NCBI GenBank assembly: GCA_021203045.1
Contig: JAJQBY010000087.1
Coordinates: forward strand, 1-60,181
Direction: 5' to 3'
Length of the DNA: 60,181 bases
DNA from: Oscillospiraceae bacterium
GTDB taxonomy: Bacteria; Bacillota; Clostridia; Oscillospirales; Oscillospiraceae
A model generated the notes under the pieces. The model was not told the DNA's origin, made no database searches, and was given only the letters and a program-made list of their open reading frames with translations. Made by a program: the position numbers and the translations under genes. Shown piece by piece: positions 27,527 through 35,077 of this stretch (the stretch's first letter is position 1; each line of letters opens with the position of its first letter).

Positions 27527-28477
27527 ATGAAGAGATTTCTTGCACTGCTGCTGGCCCTGGTGATGGTATTCGCCCTGGCCGCCTGCTCCTCCTCCAGCTC
27601 CGATGCAGAGGAGACCGAGACCGAGGAAGCCACCGAAGCCACTGAAACCACCGAGACCGAAGCGGAGACTGAGACCACTGAAGCCGCCGAGGACGGCGAG
27701 ACCGTCATTCAGGGTCTGGAGGACGGCGTTCTGACCATCGCCATGGAGTGCGCCTACGCCCCCTACAACTGGACCCAGTATGACGACTCCAACGGGGCCG
27801 TTCCCATCTCCGGCTCCGACGGAGAATACGCCAACGGCTATGACGTGATGATCGCGAAGCTCATCTGCGAGTATTACGGCTGGGACCTGGAGGTCATCCG
27901 CACCGACTGGGACTCCCTGGTACCCGGCGTCCAGTCCGGCATCTATGACGCGGTCATCGCCGGTCAGTCCATGACCGAGGAGCGCTCCGAGCAGGTAGAC
28001 TTCGCCGGTCCCTACTACTACGCCTCCATCGTGTGCGTCACCCTGGCGGACAGCGAGTATGCCTCCGCCACCGGCCTGACCGACCTGGCCGGCGGCACCT
28101 GCACCGCACAGATCGCCACCATCTGGTATGACAGCATGCTGCCCCAGATCCCCGACGCTCAGATTCAGACCGCCGCTGAGACCGCTCCCGCCATGCTGAT
28201 GGCTCTGGAGACCGGCTCTGTGGACTTCATCTGCACCGATATGCCCACCGCCATGGGCGCCGTGGCCGCCTATGACGACATGGTTATCCTGGACTTCTCC
28301 GACTCCGACGACAACTTCGAGGCAGACGAGGGCGAGATCAACATCGGCGTCTCTGTCATGAAGGGCAACACCACCCTGAAGGACGCCATCGATGCGGTCC
28401 TCAGCACCATGACCGTGGACGACTTCAACGAGCTGATGGACGAGGCCATCGCCATCCAGCCTCTGTCTGAGGACTAA
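27527..28477 (+). CDS. Amino acid ABC transporter substrate-binding lipoprotein (probably lysine)
   Basis: This family 3 solute-binding protein of 316 residues is held outside the membrane by an N-terminal lipid. The signal ends FALAAC, followed by a Glu/Thr-rich linker to about residue 55. The binding domain starts GVLTIAMECAYAPYNW and has the family signature GYDVMIAKLICEYYGWDLEV and AVIAGQSMTEERSEQVDF. The lysine riboswitch upstream indicates lysine or a related basic amino acid. The permease and ATPase genes follow. A hairpin separates it from them. Confidence 0.92.
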   Translation: MKRFLALLLALVMVFALAACSSSSSDAEETETEEATEATETTETEAETETTEAAEDGETVIQGLEDGVLTIAMECAYAPYNWTQYDDSNGAVPISGSDGEYANGYDVMIAKLICEYYGWDLEVIRTDWDSLVPGVQSGIYDAVIAGQSMTEERSEQVDFAGPYYYASIVCVTLADSEYASATGLTDLAGGTCTAQIATIWYDSMLPQIPDAQIQTAAETAPAMLMALETGSVDFICTDMPTAMGAVAAYDDMVILDFSDSDDNFEADEGEINIGVSVMKGNTTLKDAIDAVLSTMTVDDFNELMDEAIAIQPLSED

Positions 28478-28506
28478 TATCAGAAAAGCCTTGCTGCTTT
28501 TTCAAG

Positions 28507-28533
28507 GGGCTGCGTCCGTGGGATGCAGCCCCT
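28507..28533 (+). terminator. Intercistronic hairpin after the binding-protein gene
   Basis: GGGGCTGC pairs with GCAGCCCC around a loop of about ten bases. No T-run follows, so it probably protects or partly attenuates the mRNA. Confidence 0.5.
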
Positions 28534-28562
28534 GCCAGTAATATATAAGGAGGGAAACGCCT

Positions 28563-29453
28563 ATGGATCGGCTCTCCCAGCTTTTCAGCGACATATTAAA
28601 GCTATTGCAGCGGTACGGCGGCGCCTATCTGGGCGGCGTACGCAACACCCTGCTCCTGGCCCTGATCGCCACCCTGATCGGCTGCGTCATCGGCTTTGTC
28701 TGCGGCATTTTGCAGACCATTCCCCACGCTAAGACCGATAACCCGGTGAAGCGGTTTTTCCTGGGTCTTATCCGGGTCATCATCCGGGTCTATGTGGAGG
28801 TGTTCCGGGGCACGCCCATGGTTTTGCAGGCGGTGTTCATCTACTACGGCCTGCCCTACTTCTCCAATAACGCCATGCGCTTCAATAATGTCTGGGCGGC
28901 CGCCATTCTGGTGGTGTCCATCAATACCGGCGCATATATGGCAGAGACCGTCCGGGGCGGCATCATCTCCATCGACCCCGGCCAGACCGAGGGAGCCAAG
29001 GCCATCGGCATGAATCATGTGCAGACCATGACCAGCGTCATTCTGCCCCAGGCGCTGCGCAATATCATGCCCCAGATCGGCAACAACTTCATCATCAACG
29101 TGAAGGACACCTCCGTCATGTTTATCATCAGCTTTACAGAGCTGTTCTCCGTCCACCGGGCGGCGGTGGGAGCGACCTACCTCTACTTCCCCTCCGCCAC
29201 CATCGAGATGGTAGCCTACCTATGCATGACCCTGGCAGCCTCCTTCCTGCTGCGCTGGCTGGAGCACCGGATGGACGGCTCGGACAGCTACGAGCTGCTG
29301 CAAAGCGACCCGCTGGTTCCCACCGCCGGGACCTATACCCTGGCGGAAATGCACACCCGGCGCAAGGCAGCCAGGTATAACACTGTCAGCGGCGATTATG
29401 ACCCGGACGCAATGAAAAAGACGCGGAATGATTCCACCAGGGGGGAGCGGTAA
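28563..29453 (+). CDS. Amino acid ABC transporter permease
   Basis: This polar-amino-acid permease of the HisM/GlnP family has 296 residues. After an N-terminal hydrophobic segment ([18 protein letters not shown]) come [21 protein letters not shown], a signature of this family, and the coupling-loop motif [24 protein letters not shown]. The C-terminal 70 residues form a soluble tail with charged residues, longer than in most relatives. AAGGAGG lies ten bases upstream. The ATPase gene begins one base after its stop codon. Confidence 0.92.
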   Translation: MDRLSQLFSDILKLLQRYGGAYLGGVRNTLLLALIATLIGCVIGFVCGILQTIPHAKTDNPVKRFFLGLIRVIIRVYVEVFRGTPMVLQAVFIYYGLPYFSNNAMRFNNVWAAAILVVSINTGAYMAETVRGGIISIDPGQTEGAKAIGMNHVQTMTSVILPQALRNIMPQIGNNFIINVKDTSVMFIISFTELFSVHRAAVGATYLYFPSATIEMVAYLCMTLAASFLLRWLEHRMDGSDSYELLQSDPLVPTAGTYTLAEMHTRRKAARYNTVSGDYDPDAMKKTRNDSTRGER

Positions 29454-29454
29454 T

Positions 29455-30195
29455 ATGGGCGAGACGATTTTACAGATACGGCATCTGTCCAAGAGCTTTG
29501 GCTCCCATGAGGTGCTGCGGGATATCGACTTCACCGTGGACAAGGGGGATGTTACCAGCATCATCGGGGCCTCCGGCTCCGGCAAATCCACCCTGCTCCG
29601 GTGTATAAACCTGCTGGAAACCCCCACCAGCGGAGAAATTCTTTTCCACGACACGGACGTGACCGGCCGGGGGGTGAACGCCCCCGCTTACCGGGCCAAG
29701 GTGGGCATGGTGTTCCAGTCCTTCAACCTGTTCAGCAACATGACCGTGCTGGAAAACTGTATGGTGGGCCAGGTGAAGGTGCTGAAAAAGCCCAAGGCCC
29801 AGGCCAGAGAGAGCGCCATGGCCTATCTGGAAAAGGTGGGCATGGCCCCCTTCATCAACGCCAAGCCCCGGCAGATATCCGGCGGTCAGAAGCAGCGTGT
29901 GGCTATTGCCCGCGCCCTGGCCATAGAGCCGGAGGTGCTGCTGTTCGACGAGCCCACCTCCGCCCTTGACCCGGAAATGGTAGGCGAGGTGCTGACCGTC
30001 ATGCAGACTCTGGCCCAGGAGGGCATGACCATGCTGGTGGTGACCCACGAGATGGCCTTCGCCCGGGATGTCAGCACCCAGGTGGTCTATATGAATGAGG
30101 GCGTCATCTGCGAACAGGGCGCGCCCCAGGACGTGCTGGGCAATCCCCAGCGCCAGGAAACCAAGGACTTCCTGGCCCGCTTCCGTCAATCATAA
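29455..30195 (+). CDS. Amino acid ABC transporter ATP-binding protein
   Basis: This is the ATPase of the polar amino acid importer, 246 residues from the ATG at 29455 (GGGGGGAG upstream). It has Walker [10 protein letters not shown], the Q-loop [16 protein letters not shown], signature ISGGQKQR, Walker [21 protein letters not shown] and the H-switch [12 protein letters not shown]. These match GlnQ/HisP-type proteins closely. It is the last gene of the riboswitch-controlled operon, ending just before a terminator. Confidence 0.95.
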   Translation: MGETILQIRHLSKSFGSHEVLRDIDFTVDKGDVTSIIGASGSGKSTLLRCINLLETPTSGEILFHDTDVTGRGVNAPAYRAKVGMVFQSFNLFSNMTVLENCMVGQVKVLKKPKAQARESAMAYLEKVGMAPFINAKPRQISGGQKQRVAIARALAIEPEVLLFDEPTSALDPEMVGEVLTVMQTLAQEGMTMLVVTHEMAFARDVSTQVVYMNEGVICEQGAPQDVLGNPQRQETKDFLARFRQS

Positions 30196-30205
30196 GGAAG
30201 AAAGC

Positions 30206-30252
30206 CTCTCCCCCGCCGCGGTAATTTATCGCCGCACGGGGGAGATTTTTTT
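30206..30252 (+). terminator. Terminator of the amino acid transporter operon
   Basis: CTCCCCCG pairs with CGGGGGAG around an inner GC stem, followed by seven T. Confidence 0.85.
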
Positions 30253-30320
30253 GTCCGCTTGTGGTACAATACGCTGTGGAACGTCAGGCAGCTATGCCTG
30301 CTGCGGAGGAGAGTAATGAT

Positions 30321-31424
30321 ATGCTGACGGAAAAGGAAAAGCGCATCATACGGAGATATTGCCTGCTGCCCGCCCTGGGCGCGGCCTTCCTGTGCATGGC
30401 CATGCTGATCGGGGCTGTGTTGATATTGCTGTGCATGGTGAACGATCTGGTTTTTTATGGGGACTTTTACAGTCTGGGGCTGTATACATATCTGGCCATC
30501 GCAGCAGTTTATACGGTGGCCTTCATCTTTTGCTTTTTGATTCCCCGCATTGGGATGGGAAAGCAGAAATGGAAGGAAATATCCAGAAAAGCGAATGCCT
30601 CCCTGAACAGCAGGGATTTTGCGCCCCAGGTATCCGCCGCCCTGGGCATCGGGGCCGCCGGTTCCCTGCTCAGCCAGTCCCAAAACCCCAAAGCGAACCG
30701 GGCCGTGGCAGCCATGAAGGGACTGGCCGCCGCAGGCGCGGCGGCCGCAGCGGTGGACATGGCGGGGGAAATGAGCAGAAACGCCAGATTGACGGCCGAG
30801 GTCTGCGGCGTGCAGATTCCAAGGGCGAAAAACTATGTGACCGCCGTTGTGCTGCTGCCCATCCTCCTGCTGACAGCGGTTTATATCCCCCATTTCGTAG
30901 CGGCCAGGCAGAGGATGGAGGCAGAAATCGCCGTGGCCTCGGAATCCGTCTATGCTTTGCAGGCCGCCCTGCAGGAGGGGTGCGACCGCGTGTATGCGGA
31001 CGACCCCAGGGAGGAATACGACAGCGGCGGCTATCGGGTATCCGGGTATCTTTACGGCTACGACAGCCCCCTCACCTCCTATATCTATGTGATAATCGAC
31101 AACGAAGGCTTCGTCAGCGAGGTCAGCTATGCCATTGACCTGGACATTCAGGAGGACAAGGAGGAAAGCATCCTGAAGGCAGAGACGGAGCTGGCCGCCC
31201 TGCATCAGCTGCTGAACAGCGCCGGGCTGCCAGCCCGGGCGGAGGAGCTGCTGGCGGATTATGCACTCCCGGAGGCGTTTATATCCCAGTTTATGGCCGG
31301 CTCCTACTATGAGAGCATCACATATGCCAAAAGCGACAACACATGGATATACTACATGACTGATTCAGAAGATGAATATGACGAATACAGCAGCTCGTAT
31401 ATTTACGTCAGCATAGATTCCTGA
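30321..31424 (+). CDS. Hypothetical membrane protein
   Basis: I do not recognise this 367-residue protein. The start at 30321 has GGAGGAG nine bases upstream. It has two N-terminal membrane helices (about residues 15-40 and 55-80). A cytoplasmic Ala/Gly-rich segment follows (KGLAAAGAAAAAVDMAGEM near 140). A third helix (VVLLPILLLTAVYIPHFV near 180) leads to an external C-terminal domain with many Tyr, Asp and Glu residues. The gene lies between the transporter terminator and an isochorismatase-fold gene that starts 24 bases after it, so the last two may be cotranscribed. Confidence 0.7.
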   Translation: MLTEKEKRIIRRYCLLPALGAAFLCMAMLIGAVLILLCMVNDLVFYGDFYSLGLYTYLAIAAVYTVAFIFCFLIPRIGMGKQKWKEISRKANASLNSRDFAPQVSAALGIGAAGSLLSQSQNPKANRAVAAMKGLAAAGAAAAAVDMAGEMSRNARLTAEVCGVQIPRAKNYVTAVVLLPILLLTAVYIPHFVAARQRMEAEIAVASESVYALQAALQEGCDRVYADDPREEYDSGGYRVSGYLYGYDSPLTSYIYVIIDNEGFVSEVSYAIDLDIQEDKEESILKAETELAALHQLLNSAGLPARAEELLADYALPEAFISQFMAGSYYESITYAKSDNTWIYYMTDSEDEYDEYSSSYIYVSIDS

Positions 31425-31447
31425 AAGCCGGAAAGGGGTTATCAATC

Positions 31448-31993
31448 ATGGCCGAGAACACAAGGAAGCGGAGCGTCCTGATCGTCATCGATATGCAGAA
31501 CGACTTCATCGACGGGGCGCTGGGAACAAGCGAGGCCCGGGAAATCCTCCCGAGCGTGGTGGAAAAGGTGCGAAAAAATAAGGAAAACGGGGATGCCGTG
31601 CTGTTCACCCGGGACACCCACGGAGAGAACTACCTGGACACCCTGGAGGGCAGGCTGCTCCCGGTGACGCACTGCGTCAAGGACACCCGGGGATGGCAGA
31701 TATGCAGTCCCCTGGAGCCGTACACAGAGGGCGGCTCCGCCGTCATCGACAAGCCCACCTTCGGCTGGACTGGCTGGGAGCGGACGTTCCGGGAGCGGGG
31801 CATCATTCCGGCGCGAATCGAGATCGCGGGGCTGTGCACGGATATCTGCGTGGCCTCCAACGCCCTTATCCTGCGGGCGCTGTACCCGGAAACCGATATG
31901 GCGGTAGATGCCTCCTGCTGCGCCGGCGTGACCCCGGAAAAGCATAAGGCGGCCCTTCTGACCATGGCATCCTGCCAGATCGAGATCCTATAA
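31448..31993 (+). CDS. Isochorismatase-family cysteine hydrolase (nicotinamidase-like)
   Basis: This 181-residue amidohydrolase has the cysteine triad of the isochorismatase/nicotinamidase superfamily: D15 in VIDMQNDF, K102 in VIDKPTFGW and C134 in GLCTDICVASNA. A possible metal site is formed by D56 and H58 (TRDTHGE) with H75 in VTHC, which is how nicotinamidases (PncA) bind metal. The length suits PncA-like amidases. The substrate is not certain; nicotinamide is the most likely. AAGGGG lies upstream, and a bidirectional terminator follows. Confidence 0.85.
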   Translation: MAENTRKRSVLIVIDMQNDFIDGALGTSEAREILPSVVEKVRKNKENGDAVLFTRDTHGENYLDTLEGRLLPVTHCVKDTRGWQICSPLEPYTEGGSAVIDKPTFGWTGWERTFRERGIIPARIEIAGLCTDICVASNALILRALYPETDMAVDASCCAGVTPEKHKAALLTMASCQIEIL

Positions 31994-32034
31994 GCCCGGC
32001 CCCGCCCCATAACAAGGGCAAAAAAATGCAAAAC

Positions 32035-32067
32035 CTCCCCCATGCTTCCGCATGGGGGAGATTTTTT
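32035..32067. terminator. Bidirectional terminator
   Basis: An 11-pair stem (CTCCCCCATGC/GCATGGGGGAG) with a TTCC loop has a T-run on the plus side. On the minus side GGTTTTGCATTTTTTT follows, serving the two converging genes. Confidence 0.85.
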
Positions 32068-32092
32068 CGGCGCTGTTATCTCGCGCCGTCTC

Positions 32093-33721
32093 TTATTCCT
32101 CCGTTTCGAGCCGCGTAACGGCCATATACGCGGCGGCGCTGCCGGTTCCGAATAGTCCGCCGGAGGCGGCCACGATGTCCTCATAGCCTGTCCAGGTGTC
32201 GGAACGGATAGCCTGGACATCGCAGCTGTAGCCCAATATGATGTAGGGGCACTGGTCATAGACCACCTGCTGAAGCTGCCCGGCCAGGGTGCGGATCGTA
32301 TCCCCATCCAGGCTGGCCCGCAGGTTTACATAAATATTGTCATATTCGCTGCTGCTCCAGCTCGTCATATCCCCTGAACCGGAATAAAACCGATACCCGG
32401 CCACCGCCGCGTTCTCGCTGCCCTGCCAGCTGCAAAGGCACATATCCCAGCTTCCGCCGGTCTTACAGACGGTCGTCACGTCGTCATCGGTGCGGGACCA
32501 CTCCACCTGAATGCCAAGAGACCCCAGCGTATCCACCAGGACAGCCCCGGTGGTCGAGGCCCATATATCCTGCGCATTGGAATAGAGCGTCAGGACGATC
32601 TCCTCGTCCTCGTCGTCGCCGCTGTTATAATACTCCAGATAGCCGTCCTCATCCAGATCATAGGCCACGTTCCACAGGAGAGACTGAGCCGTATCCAGAC
32701 TGTAGCCTCTGGGGTCGGAGAGGGACAGGGCATAATCCGTACCGGAGCTGGCCCATACATACCCGGCCTCCCCCGCTTCTCCCGAGAGCAGAGAGAAGAT
32801 GGTCGCCCGGTCGAGGCAGTATTCGATCATCGCCCGCATGGACTGGTCTGCAAAAAAGCTGTCCTCCGCCGTGTTCAGCGCCAGAGCCCACACCTCGGAC
32901 CGGGGAAGAACGTTCTGGATAAGCTCCACGCCGGGAACGCTTTCCAGCGTCAGCAGCTGCACGTCCGAGAGACCATAGCAGGCGTCCACCTCTCCGGTGG
33001 AAAGCGCCCGGGCGGCGGCTGTCTCCGTCTCATACTGCATAAAGCAGACAGCGCCCACCTGGGCCGCGCCGCCGAAATAATCCGCCCTGGCCTGGAGCAG
33101 CCAGCCGTCCTCTGTGGCGGTATACACAAAAGGGCCGCTGCCTATCATCTCCGTGTTCTCATAGGAGCCGGGGCTGTCCGAATAGCTGCTCCAATATGCC
33201 TTTGGCAGAATGGGGATGGTATTATACATCATATCCCCCTTCACATAGGAGGTGGAGATGACCACTGTATAATCATCCGGGCAGTAGATATCCGTGATCC
33301 CCTCCAGATAGGGGACATACAGGTCGGAGGAGCGCATCATCAGCTCATAGGTGAACTTCACGTCCGCGCTGGTCAGCTGCGAGCCATCGGAAAAGGTCAC
33401 GTCCTGCCGCAGGCGGATGGTCCAGGTAAGCTGATCGCTGGAGAGACTGTAATCCTCCGCCAGGCAGGCCACCGGGTCCCCGTTTTCGTCCAGCCGCCAG
33501 AGGGAGTCATAGACCAGAAGGAAAAGCTCCTCCGACAGACCCCCATCCGAAGTTACGGGATTCAGGGAATCCGGCTCCTGGGCCACGGCGATGGTAAAGG
33601 TGTCCCCTTCCTTCAGCGACAGGGTGTACTCATCATCTCCGCAGGCCGTCAGAGTCATGAGCAGCGCGAAGGCCATAAGCAGCGCCCCGCAGCGGGCAGG
33701 CAGCTTTCTACTGTTTTTCAA
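32093..33721 (-). CDS. Family 5 extracellular solute-binding lipoprotein (peptide/nickel type)
   Basis: This 542-residue exported lipoprotein has a signal ending LMTLTAC. The fold of oligopeptide- and nickel-binding proteins is clear from FTIAVAQEPDSLNPVTSDGG, LTWTIRLRQDVTFSDGSQLTSADVKFTYELMM and the late DMTSWSSSEYDN segment. No permease or ATPase gene lies beside it, so it must work with a transporter encoded elsewhere or act alone. Its first 14 bases overlap the end of a small upstream gene, implying joint translation. The ligand cannot be inferred. Confidence 0.87.
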   Translation of the reverse strand: MKNSRKLPARCGALLMAFALLMTLTACGDDEYTLSLKEGDTFTIAVAQEPDSLNPVTSDGGLSEELFLLVYDSLWRLDENGDPVACLAEDYSLSSDQLTWTIRLRQDVTFSDGSQLTSADVKFTYELMMRSSDLYVPYLEGITDIYCPDDYTVVISTSYVKGDMMYNTIPILPKAYWSSYSDSPGSYENTEMIGSGPFVYTATEDGWLLQARADYFGGAAQVGAVCFMQYETETAAARALSTGEVDACYGLSDVQLLTLESVPGVELIQNVLPRSEVWALALNTAEDSFFADQSMRAMIEYCLDRATIFSLLSGEAGEAGYVWASSGTDYALSLSDPRGYSLDTAQSLLWNVAYDLDEDGYLEYYNSGDDEDEEIVLTLYSNAQDIWASTTGAVLVDTLGSLGIQVEWSRTDDDVTTVCKTGGSWDMCLCSWQGSENAAVAGYRFYSGSGDMTSWSSSEYDNIYVNLRASLDGDTIRTLAGQLQQVVYDQCPYIILGYSCDVQAIRSDTWTGYEDIVAASGGLFGTGSAAAYMAVTRLETEE

Positions 33722-34049
33722 TATCTGTCCCCTTCCCGGCGGGCTGTCCGTCCTCCGGCCAGTCCTCGCCTTGCAGCAGCAGGGCCGCAGCCTCCGCCGG
33801 CGTTACCCGCCGCCGGACGCACACCGCCTCTATCACCGATCTTGCCCCCTGGTCCAGCAGGCCGTGCTGGCACAAAAGGTCCATAAATTCATCCGCCTGC
33901 CGCTTGTCCAGCCCCAGCCGCCGCAGCCACGACCGCTCCAGCAGCGGCGTGGTGTGCTCATAGCTCAGGACCAGCGAGGGGCTCGCCAAAATCCCGCTCA
34001 GTCGCCGCAGGCTCTCATCCAAACCATTATTTTCGCGTTTTTTATCCAT
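33708..34049 (-). CDS. Hypothetical protein, coupled to the binding lipoprotein gene
   Basis: This 113-residue soluble protein is one I do not recognise. It is rich in Leu, Arg and Glu and is probably all helical, with a segment (LGLDKRQADEFMDLLCQHGLLDQGARSVIEAVC) that looks like a winged-helix or small helical bundle. The C-terminal end (EDWPEDGQPAGKG) is likely disordered. It overlaps the downstream lipoprotein start by 14 bases, so the two are probably expressed together; it might regulate or assist that protein, but this is inference. Confidence 0.7.
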   Translation of the reverse strand: MDKKRENNGLDESLRRLSGILASPSLVLSYEHTTPLLERSWLRRLGLDKRQADEFMDLLCQHGLLDQGARSVIEAVCVRRRVTPAEAAALLLQGEDWPEDGQPAGKGTDIEKQ

Positions 34050-34156
34050 AGCAGGGCTATTATAGCATGAATATGCAAATTTTCAAATCCCAAGCGCGGC
34101 AAAAACAGCCCATCTCCACGGAGGAAGACAGGCTGATAAATTGTGGTTCGCTACGG

Positions 34157-34444
34157 TCAATTCACACCAGCTTCTACCGAAATTGTGCTTGTTTTGCTGG
34201 AGAAAGCCGGTCGAATGTCGGATAGTGGAAGGCCCAGACGGACAGCTCTATCTCGTTCGTAATTGACGCGGGTAACTTCTTCAACGAAGTATTTTTCTTT
34301 TTTTGTTGCTTTAGCCCAACTGATACCAAACTTCTTGCACATCTGAAAGAAAATAGTGTAATAACGGTCGCTTTCTTCGTCTTTACGGAAATACCATTCG
34401 GCATCCGACCTTGGGAATGTAGAGGTCTCCTGTATATTATCCAT
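34157..34444 (-). CDS. Small hypothetical protein paired with a GNAT gene
   Basis: This 95-residue soluble protein starts at the ATG that shares one base with the stop of the GNAT gene before it (TGATG), with GGAGGAAG upstream. It has many charged and aromatic residues (WYFRKDEESDRYYTIFF) and no membrane segment. I do not recognise the family. Base composition is more AT-rich than in surrounding genes, as in its partner, which suggests that the pair was acquired together. Tight coupling implies a joint function. Confidence 0.65.
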   Translation of the reverse strand: MDNIQETSTFPRSDAEWYFRKDEESDRYYTIFFQMCKKFGISWAKATKKEKYFVEEVTRVNYERDRAVRLGLPLSDIRPAFSSKTSTISVEAGVN

Positions 34445-34965
34445 CAATCTTCCTCCTTTAGATATGGTGAAAGCAGTCTTTGAGCGGCCTCGTCGCAAAT
34501 CAAGAACCTAGGTGCAACTGATCCAGCCCGCGGAAGTTCTAATGCGCCAAAATCATTTGCATAGTGTCGAGCCAATTCGCTGGTCTTTGCTTCGAGAATT
34601 ACGTCTCCGTTGAACCCCATATTTACTGATAGGCTTATACCAAATGCCACCAATAGCCTTCCAATCCCTGTATATTCAGGGTCACCCTGACGCATTGTGG
34701 GGTTGCTTCCTGGGTGAGCCTCCATATAGACTATATGAACATAGAGCTTGTCCTCGACTGCTTCATACGCTCCCAGGGCAATAAGTTGGCCGTTGTTTTT
34801 TACTGCATACTTCTTTATGCTGGGGTCGCTTATAAATTCAGATTTCCAGGATGTTTGCCATCTGGGATGCTGGATTGTCTCTTCAGCATCGGCTTCTGTC
34901 ATATTCTCTATATTGACAAGCACTTGTTTTCCATTGTTATCATAAATGTATGGGACGAAAGCCAT
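34444..34965 (-). CDS. GNAT-fold N-acetyltransferase-like protein
   Basis: This 173-residue protein resembles the GNAT acetyltransferase fold. The beta4-alpha3 acetyl-CoA region appears to be PEYTGIGRLLVAFGISLSVNMGF, followed by DVILEAKTSELARHYANDFGAL, the typical final strand and helix. The P-loop (Q/R-x-x-G-x-G/A) is only partly matched (YTGIGR). Codon usage and composition are more AT-rich than the neighbours. It is the first gene of a two-gene unit with the 95-residue protein. The substrate is unknown; a toxin or tRNA-modifying role is possible but not shown. Confidence 0.7.
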   Translation of the reverse strand: MAFVPYIYDNNGKQVLVNIENMTEADAEETIQHPRWQTSWKSEFISDPSIKKYAVKNNGQLIALGAYEAVEDKLYVHIVYMEAHPGSNPTMRQGDPEYTGIGRLLVAFGISLSVNMGFNGDVILEAKTSELARHYANDFGALELPRAGSVAPRFLICDEAAQRLLSPYLKEED

Positions 34966-35077
34966 TTAATCACCCTTTCAAATAAAGTATATCACGGCGC
35001 ACCTGCAATGTCTAATGTTTTATAAAAAAAGAGCGAGGCCAAAAATCGGCCTCGCTTTCGATTTATTCTGTCTGACG

